From Antitrichia curtipendula (lineage: Eukaryota; Streptophyta; Bryopsida; Hypnales; Leucodontaceae), in the NCBI GenBank assembly GCA_951230915.1, contig OX579638.1:14712696-14776695 (forward strand): DNA of 64,000 nucleotides, read 5' to 3'. Position 1 is the stretch's first letter, and every line of letters begins with the position of its first letter. The notes beneath the pieces were generated by a model. That model had not been told where the DNA came from, ran no database searches, and worked only from the letters and a program-made list of their open reading frames with translations. Below are positions 25,201 through 36,569 of this stretch, piece after piece. The translations under genes were made by a program, and so were the position numbers.

Positions 25201-26608
25201 TTGGCATGAATAATTGCTAAGGTTCCAAAGATTGGTGGTCATGTGAGAAACTTTAAAGAATTCACTATAATTTCAGAAGACTTCTTCATTATCCTCTTTT
25301 ACGAAACTGGTCTGCCAGTCCGTTTTCCAGCCTCGTGTGCCCCTGCCTTCAGTTGTTGGTTGAGTTGGGGTTAAAGAACCTGAAATAAGGCGAAGTGTAC
25401 AAGAAGGAACCCAGTGGAGTGGGAAGTCGAGGAAGGGCGTTGAAAACTGGAGCCTCCACTTGAATCCCCTCCGGCGAGTAAAAGGAACTCATGGTCCAGT
25501 CCGTGAACGGCCATACCTACCGACACAATGACACAAAGCTCAAACGCCATATCCTACTGGCGTCATCGACACCAAACCCTAACAACGAATGAGATTGAGA
25601 GGGAACAGAAGGAGAAAGAGAAGGAGAAGATAGCTACAATATTGAGTTCTTTCAAGAGGCTGTAGATGTTGTGGTACTGCCACCTGCACCATCCCACGTG
25701 CTCGTTAACCCTTAAAAGACCAAGGACTCATGGTTTAAAAATGACAAACACATTTGGACAACTATAATTCAGAAGGGGTCAAATTTGATATAACAGAATC
25801 AGTGAAAAAAATTGCACATGTTGGTCACATATAAATGAAATTGGACAACAAATGTCCTCATACGACCTGCTCAAAACAGCTAAAATAACATGAGACTCAA
25901 TAGGACGTAATTCAGAAAGGAGGATTAAGGCTAAAAGAGATCTAAACACAGGACAGGACTGCAGATGGTTGCAAAGAAGAGCAGCAACTGACCAGAAGCC
26001 CTTGAGACCAGCCTCCACGGGTCTCCCTTGAGCAGTGCGGAAGCCTGTACTCAAGCCCCCCGGCGAAGGCGACGCGTCCAACACCGTCACGCTGAGGCCA
26101 AGCTTGGTGAGAGCATGAGCAGCTCCAAAACCCGCCCATCCTCCGCCCACTACCACCGCCGTTTTCACAGCCTCTTCAAGCCTGGCTCTAAACCAACATC
26201 ACAGGTCGGGAAATTCGTGAATCATCGCACTATGGAGCGAATTGCCTCCGGGAAACCCTAAAGAAAATCCGACAAAGCCTGCATGCAAATCAGCCTCTTC
26301 AAACCTAGCTCTAAACCATAATCACAGGCAGTGAAATACGTGAACCATCTCACAATGGAGTGAAATGCCTCGCAGAATCCCTAAAGAAAACCCGACAACG
26401 CCTGAATGCAAATTCCATAAGGTACCTTGTGGTGTGCACGCTCGAACGCCGAGACCGACTGTGAACGGAACCGCATTGTGGTCGGAGCTGGCCTGCTGGC
26501 CATTCTCGTGTGGTGAAGACGAACTGCAACCCCGCCATAACAGCTTCTACACATCTCCCATCCAATTCTGGTCAAAGAGTGCTCGCAACTTGGTCCGGTC
26601 ACATTCAA
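22282..26608 (-). CDS. FAD-dependent oxidoreductase of the CrtI/PDS/amine-oxidase type
   Basis: A flavoprotein related to phytoene and zeta-carotene desaturases and carotene isomerase; the substrate is unknown. Exons in gene order: 26608-26426 (less certain), 26171-25993, 25683-25638, 25516-25380, 24994-24928, 24642-24501, 24374-24165, 23997-23924, 23791-23600, 23366-23271 and 22683-22282. All phases agree and sum to 1,728 bp (575 aa). Exon 1 is Ser/Arg-rich with few acidic residues, as in a plastid transit peptide. Then come the dinucleotide-binding VVVGGGWAGFGAA (about 67-79), LKGFWWQYHNIYSLLKELNI, PFTDWT, YDAMTARELFRKAGV, LAHQADFDVCWCKG, and the C-terminal FAD-binding FMSGDWLQQGPGAAHGARGL. 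The core exon has no in-frame ATG (only a GTG at 26,168) and a stop lies just upstream. This is why I join it to the upstream ATG exon at 26,608. It converges with POR. A plastid role in carotenoid or prenyl-lipid chemistry is inference. Confidence 0.85.
23150..23182 (+). repeat. (GGTGG)n microsatellite inside an intron
   Basis: About six tandem GGTGG/GGGGT units form a run of closely spaced G tracts, followed by GGCGGGGC. It lies in the last intron of the minus-strand FAD gene (22,684-23,270), so the G-rich strand is the template strand. It could form a G-quadruplex; the array may simply be replication slippage. Confidence 0.8.
25085..25350. repeat. Dispersed repeat copy A, in an intron of the FAD gene
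   Basis: Shares ordered blocks with 40,545-40,775: ATTCATGCCAGGG, AAATCTGATTCTGGTAA (AAATTTCATTCTGGTAA in the other), TTTGTCTTTGGCATGA, TTCCAAAGATTGG, CCAGTCCGTTTTCCAGCCT and CCTGCCTTCA. It has no open frame of note and lies between exons 25,380-25,516 and 24,928-24,994. Confidence 0.65.
25705..25928. mobile_element. Possible TTAA element remnant inside a FAD-gene intron
   Basis: Begins TTAACCCTTAAAAGACCAAGG, almost identical to the inverted right end of the large element at 58,480-60,341. A candidate far end, GAGGATTAA at 25,920-25,928, matches poorly. The whole stretch fits in the intron between exons 25,638-25,683 and 25,993-26,171. The left end is convincing and the right end is not. Confidence 0.4.
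26168..26413. repeat. Tandem duplication, two 123-bp copies
   Basis: Copy 1 at 26,168-26,290 and copy 2 at 26,291-26,413 start with CAGCCTCTTCAA and end with GAATGCAAAT or CATGCAAAT, and align without gaps at about 80 percent identity by eye. In the gene model above they make up nearly all of the first intron (26,172-26,425) and duplicate the region of its 3' splice site. Confidence 0.8.
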
Positions 26609-26649
26609 GCTGAAACGTTTGCGAATTACAAGCTGCGCTTGATTTGCAG

Positions 26650-26960
26650 AAACTCAAAGACATGGCCAGAATTGCCAGAAATTCAAGGGCATTGCCAAAA
26701 TTGCCACAAATCGAAGACATCGTCGGAATGACCAGAAATTCAATGGCATTGCCAAAATTGCCACAAATCGAAGACATCGTCGGATTGACCAGAAATTCGA
26801 AGACGTTGCCAGAATTGCCACAAATTCGAAGATATTGTCAAAATTGCCAGAAATTGCCAGAAATTCAAAGACATTGCCAGAATTGCCACAAATCGAAGAA
26901 ATTGCTGGAATTGCCACAAATTCACAGACATTGCGAGAGTTGCCAGTAATTCAATACATT
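26650..26960. repeat. Minisatellite with about 28-bp units in a 57-bp higher-order period
   Basis: Repeats of AGAAATTCAA..CATTGCCAAAATTGCC and ACAAATCGAAGACATCGTC alternate. Two adjacent 57-bp units (about 26,677-26,790) differ at only two positions; outer units are more diverged. The unit lacks stop codons in several frames on both strands, which creates spurious open frames, and the 57-bp period equals 19 codons. It lies just upstream of the FAD gene start on the minus strand. Confidence 0.85.
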
Positions 26961-28254
26961 GCCGTAGTTGGTGGTATGGACGGTGCTCACCGAGCTTGAT
27001 GGTGGAATTGCTGCAGCTTGAACTGTGTGGAAGCTTGAACTGTGTGGATATGTAACATCATTTTCTTGAAGCTTTTTCAATGAATATCAAATGGATGAAG
27101 TGCTCTTTTCACAACATTAATCATCCACCCAATGGATGGTTGAGCGCCAAGGAGTGAAATATGAAAAAAAATTGGATTGGAGTACATGTGAGCTTCAAAA
27201 TTGTAACCTCCTTTTGAAATGGAATATAACATAAAGAAAAAGAAAGCAATACACTACCGCTACTCAACTTATCCTTGGAAGGCCAAACTTATGACTATGT
27301 TTATCAAATATCATGATCCTTCACATTGTATAGTTCATTTGTTAAAATAAATGCATGAATTTTTATCTGTATTTTCATTATTTACAAAGATGAAATCACA
27401 TGTTTTTTATAAGTCATAAAAATTTCAATTTCAATTTTAGTATTGAAAATTACTATAAATTTTTCAAGAAAAAGTGAAGAAAATTTGAATCAAATACAAA
27501 AGACATTCAAAAGATATTAAATTTCATCATAGGTGTATACTATAGTATAGAATTTTGTAGTATAAACCAAACTTCAGTGTCATTTTATCATTAAAATATC
27601 AAATGACCATTTTTACAGGCTCATAGTTTAATGGTAATAAAGTATTCAATTGTATGAATTTTTCAAAATTTCAAATGGAATATAAACCAAGGAGTAAGAG
27701 GTTCATAAAGTGCTCATTTAAAAGCTGAAAATTAATTTTGGGAGGTTAAACTTCTTGAAATATTTTTTTAGTAAATTTTCCTTGAAAGACAAACGGAATA
27801 GGCATCTAAGCCAAGTTGTTTCATATGTTTTGGAGCTTTGTGGAATTAATTATGATTTTTTGAAGTTGAACATAGCGGTAACTAAAAGCGTCCACCTCTT
27901 GAAATGTACATTGTTTGTAGTTTGCTAGTACAATCACAAACTCAAAATGTACAAATAGTGTACATTTGAAGAAATGGATGCTTCTAGAGCCTAAATGCTT
28001 CATAGACTTCATACTCTAGATTTGATAAACTTCATTTTGTTTTGATTCTAATGCAACTAAATATGTTATTCTAGCTTTTTAGCCCCATGCCAAGGAGGTC
28101 TTCATTCCAAAATCACCTCTAAAGTGCCATTTCTAAAAATTAGCAAAATATTGTTTCTTAGAGCTATTTTTTCAAAAATTTAATCGTAGGATCTTATTCA
28201 TTACTATTAAGTTAGTAAACCTTCCAATTCTCAAAAAAATTGACCATGAAAATT
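26961..28254. other. AT-rich intergenic DNA
   Basis: No gene recognised. Short open frames show no domain. It has the composition of the other AT-rich spacers, with no clear inverted or tandem repeat of note. Confidence 0.5.
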
Positions 28255-28590
28255 TTGATCTATTGATTCCATTAGATGTGTTTTAGGGGGTCTAGAGGGC
28301 CGTTTCAGACCTGTTCCCGGTGCGATTCTCTCTAATAGTTAAGAATGGCCGTTGTCAAAATTTTAAAATAAATATATAAATAAATTATTTTTAAATTTTT
28401 AAATGAAAAAAAAAGTTGAATTTTAAAAAAAAATCAAATTTTTTAAATTTTAAAATAAAATAAAAATAACATGGCAGTCTCTCTACCACGTCAAGCAATT
28501 GTTGTCGCGCAGTTTTTAGAGTCTAGGAATTCAGGAACCCAGGGGAACTCGCAACCTTCCACAGGGACTGAAAAACATTTAATGTATTTG
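28255..28590 (+). repeat. Dispersed repeat copy, related to 59,800-60,080
   Basis: Block order matches the second copy: CCATTAGATGTG, GGGGGTCTAGAGGG, a poly-A/T tract, ACATGGCAGTCTCTC, CACGTCAAGCA, GTTTTTAGAGTCTAGGAA and GGGAACTCGCAACC, then ACTGAAAAACATTTAATG. It is probably part of a decayed mobile element. Confidence 0.6.
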
Positions 28591-28699
28591 CAATCAAAGT
28601 TCAATTTTGAAATAATAGTGAAGTTTTTTCCCTTGAGTAAAATGACTTTAAGAGGTCATATTTCAAAAAAAAATTCCAATTTTCTTCCAATTTTCTTCC

Positions 28700-28866
28700 A
28701 AAAGAAAGAAATAAGAATATGAATTTGTTCATCATCCAAAAATTAGACATTGAAATGCTTAAAAGTTAATCCAAATAAGTAATGCCTAATTGGTTGAAGT
28801 AATATGAATTTGTTCATCATCCAATAATCCAATTCAATGATGAACAGATTCATATTCTTTTTCTTT
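28700..28866. repeat. Inverted and direct repeats of a 30-bp AT-rich phrase
   Basis: GAATTTGTTCATCAT occurs at about 28,719 and 28,804, and inverted (ATGATGAACAGATTC) near 28,837-28,851. The flanking AAAGAAA..AAGAATAT also pairs between the outer copies. It forms a possible hairpin of about 30 bp; no function is evident. Confidence 0.6.
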
Positions 28867-31800
28867 GTTGCTTGGATGAAAGTCATTCTAATTTATGGAG
28901 ATACTTTATCAAGTTCTTGTCCTATCTATTGGTTGGACTAGGTGTTACTAGAGTACATATTTTTCTAAAATTACAAATTTAGAAGTATGTCAAGTGGTTG
29001 ATCAAGCCAAAATTGCATTGACTCTAGTTCAAAACTAGATTTGCAAAAATGAGGTCATAGATGTAAAGAACACAAAAATTTCAAAAAATCACCATGCTAA
29101 GAGAACCTCCTTTGAAATTCATTCCAGCAAGATTTACTCCAAAAATGATAATATTTTGCTTGTAATTGAATTTTGAAGGATTTTTAAAATTTTCCTTTTA
29201 AAATCCATAAGAAAATATTGACAATAGCATTGATGAATCTAACCATATGGATGGAATCTAAAATTCAATATCTAAAACTTTCATTCATATATCAATTCCA
29301 AAATATTCTTCCAAATGATATTTTATAATGATTTTTTCCAAATCATCAATTTTGGAGAAGGCTCTTGACATTTAGGGATTAACCATGAAACATTTTTTTT
29401 AATGGAATGACCTCTCATTGGCTAGGTCTCCACTTTGAGTTTGAAAAAGCACCTAAGATGAAGTTTTCATAGTTTTGGGGGGGCTATGAAAAGACACTTG
29501 TTGTACTTCTTGAGAATGAAAAAAAATTCAATTTCTTTTTGTGGTCTAGACAACCATGTCAAATACAAAGGAATAAAAACAACCATGTAAACAACCATGT
29601 AGAATACAATTTTTTTTTTTGGTTTAGACAACCATGTAGAATATGGATTTTGGAGTGCTTAATGGATTAGTTAGGCATATAAAAGCCGTAATGCCTTATT
29701 TATCCATTAATTTCACTTTGATAATGACCTAAAACACACACATTAGTTGATTCAATTAATATTGTATAGATTTTCAAAGGTCAAATTTTAATAATTATTG
29801 AAGAATGAAGATTATCTAAGTGTTGATATAACCTTGTTGCTAATATTGTTGAGTGACTTAAATTCTATTAAAAAATTTCAAGAGAATTTGAATAATTTGA
29901 ATTATAGTTATGAAATCTATAAAAAATAATAATTAATATAGTGATAAATCTAACTATTTGAATATAATCTATGGACCATAATTTATAACTTGTGTATAAA
30001 TTAAAGTCATTGTTAAATTATCATTTTGGGTTGCATTTTATAATAAATCTTCACAATTTAAAATATTTGAACTTTGGAGGCTTGGTCCTTAAACTTAAAA
30101 GACTTTGAAGTTTGAAAAAGTTTGTGATTGTAAAATTCAAAAATCAGTAGATCATGTGTGTTGGCCCAAAAGCTAAACTTGGGGACCATATTGTATTTAA
30201 ATATTGAGTTTTAGAAAATTTTCAATTGGAATAGAAATTAGAAACTAGACTTCATGAGCTTCATTTCATTAGGTGGACTAAAATTTAGAAAAGCCCATTT
30301 TTATGACTAAAATTTAGATTTAGAATAAAAAATTAGAAGTTGCCAAAATACACAAAGCTAAGTTTACCTAATGTCATCCAAATAAATATTTGAATATGGT
30401 TTCTATTATTGAATAGTTTAAATAAATTATTGTAGGATTGAAAAAAGGATGGATTGTTGCAAAAAACACATGTCATTTTTGGCTCAGAACAACCTCTATC
30501 TATATAAGTGAGTACTATGACTTTTGGGATAAATTTTTTTAAATGAAATAAAATATGGATAATATTTAATGCATTGAAAATAGTGTGTCTCTAAAAATTA
30601 AGACCTAGAAAATTTATCTCTAAAAGTTATGTCCACAAAAAAAGCACGATGGAAAATTCCAAGAAAATGGACACTTCGATGTCTGATTTTTAGAAAATAG
30701 TAAAAGAATTCAACAAAATTAAATAAACTACGCCATTTTTTCTAACCTAAAGATGCTCCTTTTCAAATGGTCATTTCATCAAAATGGCGGTATTCCAAGT
30801 GCCACTTTGACAATGTGCCATTTTCACCATCTAGGACATAAATAGATTTCAAGAATGGGCATTCTAAACCATCTAGGATAGGTATAGATTTAAAACGGAC
30901 ATTTTGAACTGTTTTCATGCCATTTAAAAATAATATCGCCATTTTAATGAAATTGCCTATTCAAGCATTTTTATCCCTAGGAATTTTTTAATATTCTCTA
31001 CACTTGCATTGTTGTGCAAAGGTAGCACACTTTGACTCTTTGAATGCATGTGGAAGGTGGATAGTTTATTATTATTTATAAATCTCTTTGGAGGATGGTA
31101 TAACTTTAATAAGAGTCCTTGCATTCCAATTTTGAGCTTCAAATTTGCACTTTGGGACCAATAATGGTATTAAAAACCTGAAAATGGCCAACGTAGACAT
31201 TCTATTTTAAAATAGTAAAATAATTTTCTTAAATGCAAAAAAATACTCAGTATCTACAACTACTACATGTAGTTGTAGATGTTGAGTAATTTTTTCATGT
31301 AAAACTGACATATGATCAAATTTTATGAAAAATTGACCAATGACGCAAAAGTTACAAGCATAAATTCACATGTCCGGCCGTCCGGGGTCAAGGGGACAAA
31401 AAATAGGACAAGTGCTTCTTGCAATTACCCAAACTCAAGATTCTCTTTGCTTGTGTTTTTAAGTAATGTATAAATAAGTTATGAATTATTAAAGTGCTAA
31501 AAATAAATGTATCCAAAATTGATTTAAAACTCTTATGTTCAAAGGTCATGTATTTTAAGCGAGAATTTAGATGCCATCAATTGCAGCGGTTTTGCAAAAG
31601 AAAAATAAACAAATAATAAGTTCATTCATCTTACCAAATGATCCATAGATTAAGTATCTTTTTATCTAGAAAAATTAAAAAAACTATCATAGTGAGAGAA
31701 TATCCAAGTATCCAATAATGTTTACTCATTGAAAATGAATTCAACTAATTGCTCCCAAAAATTGAGTGAAGACTATTTTTTTCCATCCTATTAGCTTCTC

Positions 31801-32570
31801 TAAAATCATCCAATTCAAAAGATTCAAAATGTCTTTTCTAAAGTTTTGGTGTTACACTACTTACTCATAAGCTACTTAGTGAATTAGTTTCTAATCTAAC
31901 TTACAGGGATATGACAATAATATCCATAGGCAAATATTCACTCAATAGAGTTTAGAATGATTAAAATATCATTTTTATTATTACATTGATAAAGAGAATA
32001 GAGTGGATTAACTTTAAGATCCAAAAGAGTCTTTAAAAGTATATTTATTTATTTATTTATTTTTAATATACACTATCCTATTGTCACAAGAGTGTAGGCC
32101 ATTTATATGATTTATTCTTGGATTTGCCTAACAATTATATTAGGCAAGGTATCAATGTGACTAAAATGTAAAAATATCTCACAAAAAATGTTAAATTCTT
32201 GAAAAAATCACTCTATTAAAAGATATAAAGTTGCTTAAAGCTTGGAACACCTTCAAAGAAATTAGAATGTCATCAACAAAGCCATGAATACAATATTAAG
32301 AAAAGGAATGAAGGATATCACTGGACCTGAGACCATTGTGAATAATGAATTAAAAATCATTAGACTTCAGATAGAGTTGACTCATCTTGGAAGCATTACT
32401 TCAAGCTAAATTGCAAGTACAACTAACCTGCACCAAAACGTCAATCGTATGATACAAACTCTCTACTTTGCCACATTTCTAAAACCAACCACAAAAATGT
32501 AGTATTAGAGTGTATAGAAAAGATACCTGAAACACAAGTGCAGATACCAGGGGCCCAATGCTATAAGCCT
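28867..32570. other. AT-rich intergenic DNA
   Basis: No gene found. Contents of note are a GGGATTAA end at 29,375-29,382 that resembles a TTAA element terminus without a partner, a hairpin at 31,235-31,298 (listed separately), and A/T homopolymer runs. Open frames are short and show no domain. Confidence 0.5.
31235..31298. other. Hairpin with about 18-bp paired core
   Basis: ACTCAGTATCTACAACTA is followed after a 7-base loop by TAGTTGTAGATGTTGAGT, pairing 16 of 18 positions, with A/T flanks extending the stem to about 28 bp. It could be a MITE relic or a small-RNA precursor. No related gene is near. Confidence 0.5.
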
Positions 32571-32630
32571 AAAAGAAGAAAAAAAGAAAAAAAAGAAAAA
32601 GAAAAAAAAGAAGAAAAGAAGAAAGAAATA
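32571..32630 (+). repeat. Polypurine (A/G) tract
   Basis: An almost pure run of A with regular G (AAAGAAAAAG-like units), about 60 bases, followed by a C-rich patch at 32,648-32,656. A simple low-complexity tract. Confidence 0.85.
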
Positions 32631-34291
32631 TGCCCCCATTTGCTTAACCTCCCCCCCGTGTATTCATTTTGCCGACGTTACATTTCCAAGTAATGGTTTT
32701 GTCAACGGAGAGCACGAGGAAGATCGAGGCCATGATTGTCGTCAAGTTTATGGACATGGCATGATTGTTCACTGCAACCCTAGCCAAGCATTCATTCATT
32801 GTCAATGCCAACGAGCAGCGATCGATAAGACATGCAGCACTGTCACTTAATTGCATCGCCTGTGCTGTGAAGTCTAACTTTGTTCACACGTGTACAAGAA
32901 CGCACTGTCTAGGGTAGTTATTATTATGTGCTCCCATGTTCGATCAACTTCAGTTGTTTACGTTGTACGTTATTAACTTACTGATTCAAAGCATTGAAGC
33001 TCACTAAGGGTCGAGTGGCTGAGGAAGATCGAGAAATATATGGATGCAGAGCAGTGCGCATGCTAGCTGCATGCTCAGATGAAACCTACCGTGAGATTTA
33101 CACTCTCTACCTCCATCGAATATATAGCACTACCTGCTAGCTAGATCATCAGTTCCAACTAGATCAATGAAGTGAAGAAATGCATCTAGCTAGATTGTGG
33201 TACTGAAGCAGGTTCCAGGGAGTTCGATCAGATCCAGGGCTTTTTTGGGGGCGAAATTGTCAGAAATCTGACCTATCTGGCTTCATCCCTCCAAAAACTG
33301 GCCTCTCCAGTGAAGCCAGCAAGGGGGACACAAGTCCAAAAAAAAACCCTGATCAGATCGATCGATCTCTTCACAATATTCAATAAGTCGGTGGTGCTGA
33401 ATCGAACTCTGTCGTCTAAGTAAGTAGTGGTTGGATCTTGAGAGCTCAATTAGCGGACCTAGATCGGTAGCTGACACACAACTTGAAGTCAGGCTTTGAT
33501 GAATTTGATCGATGCTCAACGCTTCGTCGTGTTCGTCGCGGTACTACTTCATTGTGCTGTAATATCTTCGCTTTGTCATGATCATCAGGTAATTAAACTT
33601 TTCTGCTACTGATTTTATTTAGAGGTCTGTCATCTTAGAGTGGCAGAAAACATGTATGACTCTACTTAAAAGCTCGGTCGTTTACATCTAACAATCTTGA
33701 GATCATCCATGGTCTTACAGCAACCATATTACCATCATATCGTCGTTGGAATACGTATGTGCACATTGATTTCAAGTATAGTATAGTTCGATAACTTCGA
33801 TTCGATCGGGGTTGCATCGTGTAGAATGTACTAGACAGAGCAAGATATATGTTGATGTCATTCTCGGCAATTTTTTGGATTCCAGTGTTCAGAATTGGCG
33901 CACCATAATTTCAGCCTTCAAAATTGATCTATCAGTCAACCGATTGGAACCTGAGAAATAGCTCGTAATTAAGTTAAGTAACCTTAATTTCCAGTGCTCT
34001 TTTCTCAGGTACTGAAGGTGTAACGTTTCCAATCCAACATTCAGTGAGCCAAGCACCATACCGCAAAAGTTTGTGTATTAGTTCCACAGCGAGTGTGAAT
34101 CTCATGCCATACCCGGAATCCATATAATCATGGTACAGAATCATTATTTCTAGCTGAACACCAGATTCAGACTTGAAGTTCACTGCCATGACTGTGGAAA
34201 TACGCACCAGCTGATAAGTAGATCGATATATACTGGTATTATTACCTAAAACTGCTTGGCAAGCACGCTTGCTTCAGCACGTACATTTGCA
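32631..34291 (+). promoter_or_regulatory. Upstream region of the GT23 gene
   Basis: Composition becomes more balanced than the preceding AT-rich spacer, with many GATC and CTAGCTAG motifs, as is common in promoter and leader regions of this window's genes. No open frame here shows a domain. The promoter position cannot be fixed from the sequence. Confidence 0.35.
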
Positions 34292-36569
34292 ATGCTCGAC
34301 TCGAAAATGTCTCCACAGGGCGCTACGTCGAGCAGCGAGAAGCTGAAGGCGTCCATCGCCATGGCAGTAATATCCTTATTAACGGCTGCATTGCTCATCG
34401 TCACGTTGCAATTCGATCATGTCCCCAAGGAAATAGAATTGCAAACACCTGAAAGTTTTAACACCAGTACTGACGGATGTCACACCCCGGAATACGAGGT
34501 TGAGTGGTTCCCCCCCCGAACGTGGACCGAGTCATCAAAGTATTCCCCTGTCGCTTCGTCCCACCACGGCTTACAAATGTACGGAACGCTCGCTGCTCAA
34601 CAAGCGATCTGGAAGCATCAGCACCCCAGTACGTGCCACGACAAGAAGTTTTTAATTTACGAGGCTCAAGGTGGTGACCACGGCATTGGCTCCATGATCC
34701 ACGTCGCAGGAGTCGCCTTGCTAATAGCGTTAAACACGAACCGGATCCTGGTTCTGGCTCCGCAGCCGAACGTCGGATGGGTCCAGGGGAAGTTCTGCGA
34801 GGGCCTGGACACCATGGACGAGTGCTACTTCGAGCCATTTTCGTCATGCACGATCTATGACGCATTTGGAAGCGATTTGGAAGTGACGAATGAGAATTTC
34901 CTGAAATTCACGGAGGTGACTAAGATGGAGACCAGCAGCGATAGAGTGTTGAGATCCTCTGTGGGGGACATGTTAGGCAGCCCGTGGAAGTCCGCCACGC
35001 CTGTCATGTTCCACAGCATGCTGGAACGGGGGAATGTTTCAGTCGGGTTCTATTACTGGTGGAGGGCGCAAGGCAGCGCGTACATGGTGCGCCCGACGCT
35101 GCGGACACTGAGAGAACTCCACCGGCGTAGGGAGTCCGAGGTCTTCCAGGGCCAGCGCATCGAACCAGGTCAGATTTGTACGAACATGGATACCCGTCTT
35201 ATGCCGCCACACATACTAGTGCTCCATTTTTGGAAAACCAGGCATCAATTAATATTGAAATTTTCGTTTTATCTACTTCCAGAGTAATTAAGGTAACCTC
35301 AACTAAAGACGACCCTGTTGCAAAACTGACGCTACAGATTTTTTAGTACAATGTATACACTCTGAACATGAAAGCCTAAGGTTAATTTCAAATAAACACC
35401 ACCTTGAAACTCATAGATTATTCTTGTGGCGTTCAACTCAATTATGTAAGAGAATTCTGAATCCTCTTTCGTTTGCCAAGAAGACCCACCGAGACAGCTA
35501 TAGAATAAGAAACATACATGTTTAGATTCTCATTCAAATGCTTAAATTTCAGTACGGTTAAGTAAACGGTTACCTTCTCTGCTTCAAATATAATTACAAA
35601 TGTTGAACTCCCTCTCCTAAGCAACATAAGCCTTCAATAATACTAAATAAATAACAATTCAAGAGTTGGTACAACTTCTGTCAATTTTGTTCTACTGGCG
35701 GAAATTCACGACCGACATTGGCACCTTGAAACCTCATAAAGTCTCTCCCCATACGTACGTCCTAGCTTAATCATAAGCGCTTCGGGCATTAGAGAGTTCC
35801 AATATGGTTCTGTACGTTGTACCCTTACATGCCTCAAATTTTGTCACAAGTGTTTAATTAACTCCCTCTCATTACCAAAGTTGCAAGACTTCAAATATTA
35901 ATGACTTCTAACAATTCATAAGTCGGCAAGTCGATACAGCAACTATTGATGTTGTTCGATTCAACTGGAGGATATTCACGACATTGGCACATTTGAACCT
36001 AAATCTCTTCCCATACGTCTTTAGAGTTTGGAGCAGTTAAGTGGTACAATTCTCGACACTCTGAATCACGCCCAGAAGAAAAAGACACTGACGTTTCTAG
36101 CTGCCCCGGCCCAAACTCAGGCACCATCTCTGTGCACGTCCGTCACGGGGACAAATGGAAGGAGGCCAAGCTGGAACCCGACTCCGAGTTCGAGCGTACC
36201 GCAGAGACCTTGATAGCCCAGCAGCCGGACGTCCTGCAGCGCCGCATCTTCTTGAGCACGGAGGATCCCAAAACGGTTTCCTTCTTCGCCCAATTGAGCA
36301 ACTGGACGGTGCAATACACGAACGTCACCCGTATTGACGATCCCAGCGTGAGTCCCGCGGATTTCGCAAGAAAGATCGGGTGGGACGAGGAGTTTCTCAA
36401 CAGCTTGCTCAGTCTGCAGTTGGCGCTGGAGTGCGACGGCTTCGTGGGCACCATCGAGTCCAACTGGAATCGACTCATCGATCAGCTTCGGTCCACTGTG
36501 GTATCCAAGTTCCACAGGGTCTACGTTGATGTCGTGCAAGGCTTTCATATCCAGAATTTCAACTGGTGA
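34292..36569 (+). CDS. GT23-type glycosyltransferase, FUT8/NodZ-like, 2 exons
   Basis: Probable Golgi fucosyltransferase-like enzyme. Exon 1 is 34292-35168 and exon 2 is 36121-36569; the phase-1 junction completes a Gly codon, giving 441 aa. Residues 1-19 are cytosolic and 20-40 form one hydrophobic segment (ASIAMAVISLLTAALLIVTL), a type II membrane anchor. The lumenal catalytic domain follows, with GDHGIGSMIHVAGVALLIAL early and the nucleotide-sugar motif HVRHGDK at about 298-304. After these come RRIFLSTEDPK and LALECDGFVGTIESNWNRLID near the C terminus. The order and motifs match GDP-fucose transferases of the FUT8/NodZ type. The motif has His where FUT8 has a second Arg, a variant seen in more distant members. 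An in-frame TTG at 34,256 lies upstream, but the ATG at 34,292 is the likely start. Donor and acceptor substrates are unproven. Confidence 0.8.

Noticed and set aside
26350..26949. Several open frames with repeated NFWQFW-like or NSRALPKLPQ-like protein
   Set aside because: Translations of a stop-poor minisatellite on both strands; no ATG context or conservation evidence.
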